From assembly GCF_001653235.2 (NCBI RefSeq), contig NW_019154044.1, forward strand, positions 744,001 to 808,000: a DNA stretch of 64,000 nucleotides, given 5' to 3'. Positions within the stretch are counted from its first letter, which is position 1. Each line of letters begins with the position of its first letter. Below are positions 22,801 through 35,411 of the stretch, one piece after another. The translations under genes and the position numbers were made by a program. Under the pieces are notes generated by a model that was not told where the DNA came from, ran no database searches, and saw only the letters and a list, made by a program, of their open reading frames with translations. The DNA comes from Pochonia chlamydosporia 170 (lineage: Eukaryota; Ascomycota; Sordariomycetes; Hypocreales; Clavicipitaceae).

Positions 22801-23884
22801 GAGTTCAAATATTGAAAATCACAATAATAATTAGACCAAGGCTTAGGTTCTAGATTAATTATACTCCCAGCAAAAATGCGAGGCTAGTATTGACAAGGAA
22901 AAAAAAAAAAAGAGACAAAAGAGTACAGGGTATCTACGGAGTATTGTCCGGCGTGATGCACACCAGGCCTCTTGACGCGACAGTAACGCCGTCTGGTGTC
23001 CCGTGGATGCTCAAAGTAAGAATTCGAGGTGGCGGAAGCTTCATTGCTCTACGCCTTATACTCATACTTCTCTCCACACATTGACACCAGGACCTGGAAT
23101 ACGCCTTAGTGTCTATGCGAAGAAATCACCATCTACCAACGTCATGCGTTTGATCAATCACCTCCACGGGAAAGGCGTTGAATCTGGGCAGCTCGTCCGA
23201 GAGCTCGGGTCGAGACCAGACCATCCTCAAGCTGGAGACACCCCGCACCAGCACCTCCAGACATGAAGCTCCTTGGCTCCTTCCCCAACTTGGAACCCAT
23301 GCCCCACCCTGCCTCGAGCTTAGTGACATCAGCCAGTGAGCGTCACGCCATTGTCATCACATCATGACCAGGCAGGAAAGGACCAGTGGGAGCAAGCTCC
23401 CATGACCTGACCTGATCTGACCCAGCCAAGCACGCAAATGGAAAATGGTGTTCGTCATATCTGCCCGTGGAACTCGTCCTGGCTGGTCCATGTCAAGGGC
23501 GAAGCTTAACTTGCTCCAATGGCATCGAATTATCCCAGGAGCCTCTCCACAGCCAGCATGTGTTCAGCAAGATGTTTGGTTTGGTGCTCACTCATGCTTT
23601 GGCTGACGGAGCTCAATTGTCCTTGAATGTGACATTGGTGACATACTCAATCCTCCCCAAATATATGCCAACCATCTGGCGGCACCTGATTCGGCTCTTC
23701 ACTTCTACACGATCCCAATCGCGTACCTGACCTGAATTGAACACAATCCAGCATTTCCAAATAGCTACGCGCTTCGTTTGTCAAATCCGTCCCTTTCCCT
23801 CCTCATCACCCTCGTCGCCATTCGTATCGTGTTTTCTCTTTTCAAAAGCCCAACTCCATTTTCCTAGCTAGGACGTCATCGTAT
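19838..23884. other. gene-poor region, about 4 kb
   Basis: No convincing protein-coding gene on either strand; the available frames are short, mostly antisense to one another and compositionally odd. It contains A-rich tracts (about 21019-21030 and 22900-22912) and TACGGAGTA-type palindromes (21113-21128, 22936-22944). Likely long 5' leaders of the two flanking divergent genes plus spacer. Non-coding RNA cannot be excluded. Confidence 0.4.
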
Positions 23885-25686
23885 ATGTTACGCATCGCAC
23901 CCCGCCTCACCACTCTGTTTCGTCCAACTCGTGCTCTTCTCTCTGCTCAAGCATTGCATTTCTCAACCACCACTCGAGCTATGGCCCAGGAATTTAAGCT
24001 CAAGGACTTGACGTCCCTTTCCTTGTCGCCCGGCTCCAAACAAGAAGTCGAGGTCGAAGGGATTGACGGCGGCAAAGTCCTTCTGGTCAATATCGGCGGC
24101 AAGATTCAAGCTCTCGGAGCAAAATGCACACACTATGGAGCACCTTTGGCCAAGGGTGTCATTTCTTCAGACGGCCGAGTCAAGTGTCCCTGGCACGGTG
24201 GTATGTGATGCTCTCCCCAATTGAATTTGCCCTCGTTTGCAGTGTCACGTATTGACCACTACCTGTACTATTTGTAGCCTGCTTCAGCACCAGCACCGGC
24301 GATGTCGAGGAAGCCCCCGGTCTCGATGCACTCCCAGTCTTCAAGGTCGCCGAACGTGATGGAGCCGTGTACGTCACAGGCGACGAATCTGCAATCAAGA
24401 GTTCTCGAAGAAAGCCCAATATTAGCTGCAGTGGAGCTTCTACAGGAGACGAGAAAGTGGTCATTGTCGGAGGCGGTTCTGCTACGTTAGGAGCTGTTGA
24501 GGGTTTGCGTGAAAAGGGATTCACTGGTGCCATCACTGTCATCTCGAATGAGGGCTACTTTCCCATTGATAGACCTAAGCTGAGCAAAGCGCTCATGACG
24601 GACCTATCCAAGCTGCAATGGAGAGACAAGGGCTGGTTTGAGAACAGCAACGTCGAGTGGGTGGAGGGTGAAGCTACGGCAGTTGACTTTGGGAACCGCA
24701 AGGTGACGACTAAGAACGGACAGAATATCTCTTACACGAAATTAATCCTTGCTACCGGAGGAACAGCCCGCACCCTACCAGTCAATGGCTTCCGCGTTTT
24801 GGGAAACATCTTTACACTGCGAAATGTACACGATGTGAAGAAGATTGTGGAGGCAATTGGTGACAAGGGCAAGAAGATCGTTATTGTTGGAGCCTCCTTC
24901 ATCGGCATGGAAGTCGCCAATGCCACCTGCAAGGACAATACTGTCACGGTGGCAGATATGACCAAAGTTCCGTTGGAGCGTGTTTTGGGCGAAAAAGTTG
25001 GCGCCGGCATTCAAAAGGCCGTTGAGGCCAAGGGAGTCAAGTTTCACTTGGGAGGCGGCATCGAGCGAGCGGAACCATCAACGTCAGACCCGTCTAACGT
25101 TGGCGCCGTGATCCTCTCAGATGGCACGAAGCTGGAGGCTGATCTGGTCATTCTTGGTGTTGGTGTTATGCCCGCGACAGAATATCTCAGAGACAACGCT
25201 GTGCTGCGTCTCGAAAAAGACGGATCGATCCAGACGGATGAGAACTTCCAAGTCTCCGGGCTCAAGGATGTCTATGCGGTTGGCGATATTGCCACGCACC
25301 CGTATTCAGGACCCGGAGGCGAAGGTAAGCTAGTTCGCATTGAACACTGGAACGTTGCCCAAAACTCCGGCCGACACGTGGCAAACCATATTGTGAATCC
25401 ATCTCAAAAGCAACCCCACAACATTCCCATTTTCTGGTCGGCACTCGGTGCGCAGATGCGATACTGTGGAAATACGGCGAATGGATGGGACGATGTGATT
25501 ATCCAAGGCGATCCTGCTGAAGCCAAGTTCGTTGCGTACTACACCAAGGGCGAGACGGTTGTAGCCATGGCCAGTATGGGCAAGGACCCGCTCATGTCAC
25601 AGTCTTCCGAGCTGATGAGACTGAATAAGATGCCGTCCAAGACGCATATCCAGGATGGTGTGGATGTCATGTCTGTGGCAACCTAG
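23885..25686 (+). CDS. AIF-like oxidoreductase with N-terminal Rieske domain (AIFL type)
   Basis: Exons 23885-24200 and 24278-25686, 574 aa. The N-terminus MLRIAPRLTTLFRPTRALLS is Arg/Ser-rich and looks like a mitochondrial presequence; an internal ATG (M33) could give a cytosolic form. A Rieske [2Fe-2S] domain follows with ligands C81, H83, C101 and H104 (CTHYG...CPWHG); the intron splits the codon right after the last ligand. Then comes the FAD domain (VVIVGGGSATLGAVEGL) and the NAD(P)H domain (IVIVGASFIGMEVANA) of the AIFM3/rubredoxin-reductase family, with the C-terminal PFWSALG-like IPIFWSALGAQMRYCG. It should be an NAD(P)H-dependent flavoprotein; links to cell death in this organism are not shown. 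Confidence 0.92.
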
Positions 25687-26210
25687 TGGGAGAGGGGATG
25701 GAAAAGGCTTTACGACTGATTGAATCTACGTACTTAGCACATTGGAGCTCTGAATTGTGCCCAGCGAGCTTGCCAGTGATAATTTTGTGTCCATCCTGTA
25801 ACATGCAGCTGGGGCTATTGATGTGCCAAAACCCTGACATACCCCCCACAATGTTGTGAATAACTTCACATTCCATTTTATTTTCACGTAGGGAAACCGT
25901 GAATCCGTAAAAACTTCAACGCACCTTCACCAAAGTCGTATTTGGAAATAATCGTGCGTCATCTTCAGCCGTTGACAAGGGTAGCCAGTAATGGCGTACG
26001 GCAGTGCCTACGGATTGGACGAATTCGAGTGGCGCCTCGGGTTGTAAACGGAAACGAGATATACGTGCTCATTTACAGCAGGCGATGAGGCGTAGGGAAT
26101 TGACATTGGCGATGGACGAGATGCATATAACATGGCATCTTGCCACTCCTCAATACATGAATCAACAATTTGTGAGACGTCGTTGACTGTACAAAAAGGT
26201 TGATAACAAC
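25687..26210. other. intergenic, 0.5 kb
   Basis: No gene seen; 3' flank of the AIF-like gene and 5' flank of the GST gene. Confidence 0.4.
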
Positions 26211-26964
26211 ATGGCACCAATTGGCTCGCTTCATACCCTCTCTGGGATCCCAAACATTATCCATCCTAAATCACGCCTTGTAAGCATCAAGTCCCAACTA
26301 CCTCACCAACACTCTCTGACAGCAACAGGCCATCTCCACAGCAGCAGTAACGAACCAGGAACTCACCGTCCCACCAGGATTCGAGTTCGGGAAAACGAAC
26401 CGCACGCCCGAATTTCTGTCCAAGTTCCCGCAAGGAAAAATCCCGTCCTTCGAAAGCTCCGACGGCGTTCTGGTCACTGAAGGAAACGCCATCGCCTATT
26501 ACATTGCTGATATTGCGGCTGCTCCTGTTCGAGAACAGCTTCTTGGTGGGAATGCTGTTGAGCGGGCCAAAGTCCAGCAGTGGGTGCATTGGGCTACGCT
26601 GCACCTGTCGGTGCCGTCCGAGACACTACTCAGATGGAGATTTGGATTCGGTGTCTACGATGAGAAAGCTGAGGCTGAGAAGGGGCCGGAGTTTAAAAAG
26701 GCCCTGGATTACTTGGAGGATCAGTTGAAGGGTCGGATGTGGCTGTTGGATGATGTGAGAGAGGGTAAGGAAGGGTTTAGTATGGCAGATTTGGCAGTTT
26801 CAGGTGCCCTGGTGGCTCCATTCGTGGTTTACATCGATGAAGACATGAGGAAGGGGTATCCGAATGTTGTGGATTGGTTTAAGAGGATGCAAGGAGTGGA
26901 AGAGTTGAAGACGCTGATGAAGCTGGACTTTGTTGAGAAGAGAAAGGAGAGACCTGATGCTTGA
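26211..26964 (+). CDS. glutathione S-transferase, eEF1B-gamma-like
   Basis: Exons 26211-26279 and 26329-26964 (49-nt intron), 234 aa. The N-terminal thioredoxin-fold part reads MAPIGSLHTLSGIPN, then FGKTNRTPEFLSKFPQGKIP and the glutathione-contacting SDGVLVTEGNAIAYYIA. The all-helical C-terminal part includes KVQQWVHWATLHL, ALDYLEDQLKGRMWL and FSMADLAVSGALVAPF. This matches GSTs related to the N-terminal part of translation elongation factor 1B gamma; it lacks the EF1G C-terminal domain, so it is a stand-alone enzyme of normal GST length. Probable cytosolic detoxification or redox role. Confidence 0.88.
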
Positions 26965-27148
26965 AGTCATCACAGCTGGCTATGCTCAGCTATGTTTTGA
27001 GTTACAGGAATGGGATGGCTGAGATGAGATATCACAGTTAACGAAGCAAATGAAGCTAAAAATTGCGGTCAGGAATACACGTTTTGTTATTTTCACGCTT
27101 TACTAACTAAGTATATACTCTGTTCAGATGTACATGTATGTAGGTTGC

Positions 27149-29294
27149 TTAGCAGCGGCGGCAAGCAGTGTCAGGGCAATAGCCATGATTGCAAGTGTAG
27201 CTGCACAGGCCCTTGTATCCGTCACCCTCGCCAGGAAGAGGACATCCGTTGGTGCCAGTCTCGGGAGGAGGTGCAATCTGGCTGCCGTACGAGGTGCACT
27301 TGCAAGGTCCTGGCGGGCAATATCCGTAGTGGCATGCGAAGCTGCAGAGGCCAGAGTAGTTGCCGCTTTCTCCGTCCGCGTTGGTTCCGCCGGTGCAAAC
27401 CTCTGAGCAAGTTGGTTAGTCAAGTGTTTTACTTTAAAGAGGCAGAATTGGAAGAAACTTACGGCCACCAGTGGGGGGACTTGTGACAGGAGGCTTGGTA
27501 GAGGTGGTGGTACTGGTGGGAGGCTGTCCGCCAGGCGAAGTGGTTGTCGTGGTGGTTGTACCGCCTCCGGGAGGATTAGTTACAGGAGGATTTGTTCCCA
27601 GAGAAGGTTTCGCTTCGCAAGTAGTGACGTGAAGACCGATTGTCAACGATGCCAGGCCATGTGGTAGGAGAGGATCGTTGAATCCTGCCGGGAGAGTACC
27701 GACATAGGCATTAAAGTTGTAAATGCCGCATGGACAAACGTTGGAAATGTCCATCAATGAGGTACCAGACAAGACATTGCTTCCGCCGCGGGTAAGAGAA
27801 AACTTCTGCTGACCGACGCCAGCCGGGACAGTGAAGATGTGAGCACCGGCAGGGGCATTCTCGGTTTTAGACTGACCACCGGACTGGACAGTAATGGTTC
27901 CTGGCTGGGTCAGGAAGGATACGACGTAGACCACGTCGTCCATGGTCTGCCAACCATCGGGTCTGCCCATGAAGTAGTTTCCGCTGCCATTGTTTGCGGG
28001 TCGTCCGGCGGTGGTGTCGGTTGAGTCACAGTCGAGAGTGCGAAGAGTCCGGCGGTACCAGTAGATGATCTTGTCCTCCCTGATGTAGTTGTTGATGGAC
28101 GTGGCACCGGCCTTGTAGGCGGCAATGAAAGGCTTGGAAAGATCCAACCAGCCATCGTGAGGCCTGGGAGGTAACTCGATTAATATACAAGATGGCCTTA
28201 TTCGGTTCCAGAGGAAGGTTAGAGGGAAGCTTACATGTCATTAACCCACTTTGAGTTGCCGTCATCATAGTGAGGGGAATTGAGAGGACCGACATAGTGA
28301 GACTCGCCGTAGTCATTCCAAGTGACAATCTCAAGCATGGGGAATCCTTTCTGGAGAACTTGGTTCCAGCGGTCAAAGATCAGCGATCCACCGGGGAAGA
28401 CCCAGTTCTTGCTGTAGGAGACTTCGGGACCGAAATGCGTAAAGAACCAAGGAGACACGGGTGCCATGTATTTCTTGTTACCGAGCCAGCTTTGGTACGA
28501 GTTGTCTCCGTCTGCAACGGTGACGGTGTGGCCATTGGATGGAGCCTTGTTGTTGCCGTTGTTGTCCCATCCCTAGAGATTGAGATTGTTAGCAACATTA
28601 ACAAATCATTTATGATGTAGTTGATAGAGTAAATTGCCAAACTCACCATCCAGTTAAGAGCACCGTCAATCTTGTCTGGCGAAGACTGCCCGGGGTGGAA
28701 GTTGGGAACAAAGTACACATTCGAACCAGCAGCAGATCTCATACCGTCGACATCGAGCCCGTCACCGGCAAAAGAAGAGGCAAAGACACGTCCATCGACG
28801 AAAAGCTGGGCAGGTCTGCTGGCATATTGGGCAATCTTTCGGCCGACGCCGCCAGCATCACCAGGACTCCACCAGTTAAAGTCAAAGGAGATGAACACCT
28901 TCATGCCGTTATTGGCAGCAGATTCATATGCGTATCCAAGCTGCTGGTCAGTGTACCCATCAACACCAATGTTCAGCGCAAAGGCGTCAATGCCGGCATC
29001 CTTGGCCCGTCGCATATCGTCATCGTAGTCAGAGGCGCTGGTTCGGTCACCAACGATACCAATCTACACCGTCTCGAATTAGCCTCTCACTATACAGCAA
29101 TTCCGCATACGAGCTGATGCAAGGTTCACGAAACTAACCATGAAGTGGCAAAAGACGAGGCGATCCCCAGATGCAGCGCGAACTTCCAGAGGAGAGATCT
29201 CGGGCATTGGAGAAGCTTGCGTCAAAGACGACAAAGCCGCTGCAGCGAGCCATCCCACGCCAAGATGGTGGAGGGCACTGGAGATTGAGAACAT
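27149..29294 (-). CDS. secreted GH71 alpha-1,3-glucanase (mutanase) with Cys-rich C-terminal modules
   Basis: Five exons (29294-29139, 29063-28647, 28572-28235, 28163-27463, 27402-27149), 621 aa. A signal peptide (hydrophobic GVGWLAAAALSSLTQASP) is followed by the GH71 domain: RLVFCHFMIGIVGDRT, AKDAGIDAFALNIGVDGYT, VFISFDFNWW, WNDYGESHYVGP. It hydrolyses alpha-1,3-glucan of fungal walls; roles include wall remodelling and attack on other fungi. A Pro/Thr-rich linker (about residues 500-538) leads to two Cys-rich repeats, each with GLCSF/YxCxxGYCP; these resemble the alpha-1,3-glucan-binding modules of mutanases (CBM24 by memory, not certain). The second repeat is cut short at the stop. A TATA-like TTATTTAAAG lies about 140 bp upstream. 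Confidence 0.9.
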
Positions 29295-32200
29295 GGTTTC
29301 CGATAGGATGTCCCTGTCACTGGGTATCCGACAGGCTGACGTGGTGTTGTTCTCAGTTGGATCTCAGAGATGATCTACTGATCGACAAGAATCCTGCCTC
29401 TCCAACTTATACTTTGTCTCCGGATCGTCAGTCCCTTTAAATAAGAAAGGAAAGAGAGGTGCAAATCCCCACGTGGGATGTGATGTTTCTCTTTTCCCCT
29501 GCTGCGCATCATGGTGTACTCTCATAACCATGTTCTCGCGCAGTATCTCCAGAAACTAGTTACCAATTCTTTGAACCGGATGATTTTAGCGGAAGTTGAG
29601 GGTCCTTTCGTCAGCCATCGGACCGATGCAAGCAGGCAATCGGGCCACCCGTACATCACCACCAGCATGTAGTAAGGTAGCATCGACAGCGAGGAGCCGG
29701 CCCACGCTAACCAGGAACGACATTCCGTCTGCAGCTGGGATCTGGATGATGCCCGCATGGATACTAAATGAGAAGGGGTTGCAGTTTGGCGGAAAAATTA
29801 TTGCGCAAGTAGGAGGCGAGTCTAGCAAGTTCCTAGTAATAACCGTCACCATTTCATTGTGTCTCACAACACCTTCAAACTCCGAGCCGAGTTAAGCCGG
29901 ACACGATAGAGAGTCACAAGTCCTTATTTTCCAAATCTTAAGCCGCTGTATTTGGCCCGTAGATCCGGATCGTCCGGATGCCTATATACCGATCATATAG
30001 CATGTTTCTTCTTTCGCCATAAGTTGTACGACCAAACCTCGAGTTTGCCGTCAGAACACGACAACTTCATCAACAAAGTATAACTCACGAAATGATCCCT
30101 CGTCACCAGTCCATTTCCCCGCAGTATTACCCCAAGTTATCTCCAAAAGCGAACAACAGACAGGGTTTCCCAGGTTCACCCTGGTGCCGCTACCTTTGGT
30201 GGCTACTGAGTTGGCATTGTTTTCATGCATGGGGCCAAAAGATGAGGCTTTTAGATCTGGGGAACGGGCCGAGAGCCTGCACAACGTGACGCTGTCGCTT
30301 CAATTGCTCGCTAGAATTCCACTGCCGAGCCAGTGAGATTTGGGAGCCTTGGCCAAGTTGTGCCATTCACAAGCAGAGTAGAGCGCCACAAGGATTCGGA
30401 GGCCCAATGCAGTAATATACCACTGCAAACTGGAAACTGGGCTTTCTTGGTTCGTGCCTGCCCTCCAATTTAACCAGACCATGCATCAAGTGCGTATGGC
30501 TTGCATTGAAACAAGAAATAAAATACCATTGCAGAAAGGGCGTCTCGAAAGTAAGGTTATGCGAAACTTAGGTTATATGCATTTCTTCACGTTGTTTCCC
30601 CAGATATAACCGCCAGAATGGTGATTGGCTGTCGAAGTTATCTGGTTTGGCTTGTAACTACGACTCTACAAGTATCATCAACTCAGATAAGTTGTGGTGT
30701 TCGTAGCCGTGACATCTCTATGAACTGGGGAAATGACATTAAATGCACACCAGGTTCTTGGCATTTACTATACTTTTCTTTTTTGTAGCGTGTAAGAGCA
30801 TGCTGCACATGCGGAGAGCTTGTGGGGATATAAATGGTAGATGAGATAGCACGGCCGAACAACGCTTTTGAAGGGACTCTTTGCGCCAACCTTTCTAAAC
30901 ATCCCTCAGTTCATTTAGCCGGAGTGACACTAATGGAAAATATATCTGGTTCAATATCGGAAATTTTCAGTATAGCCTCACGTACTGCCGAGATGACCCC
31001 GTTCCACATGCCCGAAGGCGATGCTTCGGGCTCGATACACTTGGGCATTAGCTGTTGATTACTTCGGATAATTTGTAATAAGGTAAACTACGGTTTGACT
31101 CAATAGTTTTGACTGAAGGCAAATAGACCAAGGTTTGCACGGTTTCCAATCCAAGCATCGGCAAAGGCGATATGGGGACAGTAGGTGACGCAAGTCTAGA
31201 CTTGAAGGATACTGTAGGATGCTCACCGACACTTAATCTGAAATGACCTCAATGTATTCAAACTACTTTTCATACCTTATTGTCATAGGGGCAGCGCGTC
31301 TAAGCTGAAAATAGCATTACTCGGGCAAAAAGCTGGTGGTCCCTTTCATTCTAGGGTAGGCGAATACTCAGTGGTGTTCTTGGTCTTCATTGTAGCGATT
31401 GATAAAATGCTCGTTTTACTATATACCTTGATAGCCTGCAGGCCAGTTAGTTCGTTCTTTCGTCTTGAATTGATGTAGTTGTGGTATGTTGATGTGAGAT
31501 GTGCGAAGGTTGGGACTGTTAACAGACTTGCTCTTGACACTCGCGATGTGGCTGAGTATACGAAGTAAAGAATTTCGCTATGCCTAGCATGAGCGAGTTG
31601 GTGACTGGACTTGTGTAATAAAAGCAATAAATGCACGAATACCTTAAGTTGAAGAAAACTCAGGCTGTATATGTGTATCTTCATCCGTCGGATTGTTCCT
31701 AATTTTCCTCCAAAATATTGGGAAAGCACATTCACTACATGCTAAGCGTAAGAAGTCGAGCTCAAACCAGAAGCAGGAGCGTGGTGCCTCCCAATAAGAA
31801 TAACACAGCGGCATTGTGTTACATTACATCCAAGATCAGCAGGTCAGGAAAATAGAGAAGGGGCTGAGACAGACTCTATTTTGGTCCACCCGTGTCGGCT
31901 GTACATCCGTATTTCTCGGGTATTGCTGACTGAAGCTGTCGATTGCCACCTTATAGCTATTAGTGTCTGGGCTGAACCAGCCGAAGAATTGGATAGGACC
32001 ATCAGGCTTCGCAAGATAAGTAGAGCCATTCGCTGTGGGGAGTCTCGTGTCTCGGGATGTGCCTTTTTGTCCTATTTTGGTGATAAGATTACGCCTTGCC
32101 AGGCAGGGTCTGACCGCCGATCGGGCACTTCATCCAAGGATACCGACTTTAGTCCAAGGGCACTCGAGATTATCGAGCAAGACTGCCGCTATGGATATTG

Positions 32201-32980
32201 CCAAGTGCCGATCTTGCGAGGAGCGATGACGGTTGAGGGCCATTGACGCACCCCACCGCCAATGGAGGTTGAGCCTCCCAGCCAAAGCATCTTGTTTTGT
32301 GAGATTGGACCTATTTGGCAAGCCATGCGACTTATTATGATTGACGAACAAATCTTACTTGATCACTGTTCGACTCATAACCTCAGTCCCTAGGAAATGT
32401 CTCTTCACTAGAGTTTGAAGGAGCTGATATCCTTTATTTGGGACAACGCGCCATCCAATCGGTCAAGCGATTATTTACGATCCCGAAATAGACAATAAGA
32501 CGGAAAGATAGCACTGAGATGAAACCCTTGGCAGTGGGCTGCCGATTCTTGAACTGGCAAGATCTGCTGGGAACCCACTTAGATACAGTATAAACCGAGA
32601 AGAAACTTGCGGATGCCATGCTGGCGATAGGGCTACATGCATGAAAGCGTCGACTCCAATTAAAGGCCCATGTTTTAGCGCGAGAGACCACTTACTTGGC
32701 TGTTGCTATTTCCTTGCCTGCAAGGTCCCGATCGGTGAGCAGGTGGAACAGTGACGACAAGGCCGATTCATGATCTTCATGAAACTTTGACACCACATTG
32801 GAGGATGACCTGCCCTCAGGCGACACGTTGAAAGGAAACTCGGATCGTGCCCGCAGTATACGGTCTGATCCTGAGCAGTCATACTGCAGTGAAACTATCC
32901 GATGCTTATTCTCGTCCAACAGCTAATTTTGGTAGTTGCAGGAAAGCTGTTACAAGACGACGATCGATGGAGGAGATGGT
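29295..32980. other. gene-poor region, 3.7 kb
   Basis: No gene I can support on either strand. Frames are short and without family resemblance; the longest minus-strand frame (31346-31735, 129 aa) has no recognisable motif. Moderately AT-rich spacer. Confidence 0.4.
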
Positions 32981-32988
32981 TATATAAA
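32981..32988 (+). promoter_or_regulatory. TATA box of small secreted protein gene
   Basis: TATATAAA, 111 bp before the ATG at 33099, followed by a pyrimidine-rich stretch (CTACCTCTCCATTTC) where transcription probably starts. A strong TATA box is common for highly expressed secreted-protein genes in filamentous fungi. Confidence 0.55.
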
Positions 32989-33098
32989 GACGTACTACCT
33001 CTCCATTTCATATTGACCATTCCAGCAAACTTTCAACAACCTGAACAAGCACACAACACGATTTACACATTTATCAAAAGCCGCAATCCTTTGTCAAG

Positions 33099-33443
33099 AT
33101 GAAGTACTCTGCCATCATTCTTTCTGCCGGCCTCGTCGCCACCGCTGCCGCCAAGGATGTGTCTGTCTGCAAAGGCACTGGATTCACGGAGTGTATTCCC
33201 ATCACCTCTGCCTGGACCTGCGACAACCTTGAATCTAAAGGTAAGTTGAGTGTAATGTACCGTTCGGTGCCGATTCAAGGCTGACATGTGAATCAAGACG
33301 GCCGTCCATTTGTCTCTGGAAAGGTTACATCATGGGGATCTTGCGACATCTTTAGCAAGAGTGGCTGCACGGGTATCTCCAACACTGTTGATACTGACGG
33401 CTGGTCCAAGTTTCCTTTTGACGTCTTGTCTATCCGTTGCTAA
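33099..33443 (+). CDS. small secreted cysteine-rich protein
   Basis: Exons 33099-33240 and 33298-33443 (57-nt intron), 95 aa. MKYSAIILSAGLVATAAAKD is a clear signal peptide. The mature part of about 76 residues has six cysteines (in VCKGTGF, TECIP, WTCDN, GSCDIF, GCTGI and the last residue of SIRC) and could form three disulfides. I do not recognise a characterised family; size, secretion signal and even Cys number are those of fungal effector-like or antimicrobial-type small secreted proteins. It has a strong TATA box upstream and is convergent with the FMO gene, 137 bp away. No function is claimed. Confidence 0.85.
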
Positions 33444-33580
33444 GCACCACGATACAGTGCTGTTTAAAATCTTGTACTGCTAGAGGGTGCCTGGTTCTCG
33501 CAACTTCAAGTTAGACACATATAATGAATACATTATGATGGTTTTTAAGATACGATGACGTAATGGATAACGCCGCTCAA

Positions 33581-35411
33581 TTAGTTCTTATCTGGATCGC
33601 TACTTTTGTCCTTGATCGGGAATATCTTGACCAGTTCATTTTGGTGAATGATCTCTTCTCTCGCACCGTCCCACGTCTTCCGCTTACCAGTTTCAAAGTA
33701 CCGAAATGCGTGAGCCGTCTCGACGCCGTGGTTCATCAGATTATACATCTTTCGGTCTTTGAACCAGAACTGCCATCCTTTCCAACCCCAACCCAGATTC
33801 TCCATGCCAGTTCCAGCAGCCTTGTGCAGCCAACCCTGAAACTCCCATTGCTTGACGGCCCCTACGCTGGTTGTGGGATCTAATGCCCACCTTCCCGCGA
33901 TCCATTCTTGATGCCTGTCGATCCAACTCTCCATATCTCGTCTTGACGGTAGTTTCTCTACACCACGCCAGGCGTTGCTAATGGCCATTGAGGTAACGTC
34001 AGCAAACGAGAACCCATTGTTCTTGCCATATGCAGAGTAGCAGAGCATGACACATGAGTCGGCATAGGCGGGCGGGAAGAGATTCATGTATAACCTTCGA
34101 ATCTCGGGCCCCTTGTAGTTGTGCGCTGTTGGTTTGCTCGTCTCAACGAACGGAGCCGATTTCCAGTCCGCCATATATCCCGTACATAGTATCACGGCAT
34201 CAATATTATCAATGACTTGCTCGTTGGCGAACTCGATCGAGTTTGGGCCCAAGAATTGTTTGATACCAGGAAGCGACTCGACTTTCCCGTCTTTCAGAAG
34301 ATCGTAAACAGTCTCCCACGTTCCTGGGAGAACAAGACTCAGAGACGGAAAAGGCTCCAAGCCCAATGATGGATCGAGCTCGCCGAAAATGCGCCGGGTA
34401 AACCATTTAATTGCAAAGTCGCCTAGCCAACGGGCGAGTCCTGGTACATGCTTTTGCAAAGCTTGGGTAACTTGTCGGCGACGCCAAGTGATGACGAGGT
34501 CTGCCGGTACGCCATTGCGGTACCGACGAACGGGCAAGGCCCCTCGGCGATGAGCAACCCAGATTTTGGATGCGTGAGGCAATAGATCTGGGACAATGTC
34601 TCCGGACGTACTAGTCAGACCCAGCACTACAACCCTCTTCCCTTTGAATGCTTCTGGGCTTGAAGTAGGGTTAGCATCTGGGACGTAAGTTTCAGTGGCA
34701 CGTAACGCTCACCTGCGATACTGCTGGCTGTGCAGAATTGTGCCTTTGAACTTGTCTTGCCCTTCAAATTTGGGAATATTTGCTGCTGTCTGGTAGCCGT
34801 GGCAAAATGCAACTTTGTCAAACTCCAAGACTTCGATCGTGCCAGCAACTTCGATTTCGATCCTCCACCTCGTGTCGTCTGGATTTCTGCATACCCTTTT
34901 CACATTTGCATTAAAGACAATGTCTTTCAGGAGGTCGAAATGAGACGAGTATTCTTGCATAAAGTCCTGAAATTGCTCAGGCTTCATGAATGTCGGGAAA
35001 CCTTGTGGCATTATTAATGCTTGGGCTTCGAGCTGCCGATTGTTGGCAGGCATCACTCACGGTCAGGCATAGGATAATCGGAGTATCCGCAGGTGAACTT
35101 GCTTATGTTCGCTGAGGTGCCTGAGCATCCCAGTTAGATCTGTGAGGCTTCATGCAGCTATGGGTGACTCTTCGTTTTAACTGACAAGGAAGTGCTGTTG
35201 TGTAGTTGAGATTGTCGGAGTACGCCCATAGCCCTCCGACTCTATCACGACGCTCATACACGGTGACCTTGAACCCGTCATCTCGCAGTGCTTTGAGCAT
35301 GGACAGCCCAGACGGTCCTGTCGACGATACGATTAGGTACGAATGCCTCTGATGAGTTTCATGCGATCATTTCTCACCAGCTCCTATGACGGCCACGGTC
35401 GCGCCGGCCAT
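33581..35411 (-). CDS. flavin-containing monooxygenase (FMO family)
   Basis: Five exons (35411-35378, 35317-35186, 35111-35061, 35001-34713, 34658-33581), 527 aa. The FAD Rossmann motif is GAGPSG at residues 10-15 (split by intron 1). The FMO fingerprint FxGxxxHSxxY is present as FKGTILHSQQY. The NADPH motif, normally GxGxxG/A, is GLTSTSGD here and thus degenerate. Other family blocks are RDRVGGLWAY, FTCGYSDYPMP and ILCTGY. It should hydroxylate a soft nucleophile (N or S), or a small molecule in secondary metabolism, using NADPH and O2. Exon phases all agree and rebuild the family pattern. It is divergent from a RidA gene across a 1.8-kb spacer. Confidence 0.85.

Noticed and set aside
31346..31735. 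129-aa minus-strand frame in the 29-33 kb gap
   Set aside because: No recognisable motif, no supporting splice or promoter signals, low-complexity hydrophobic start.
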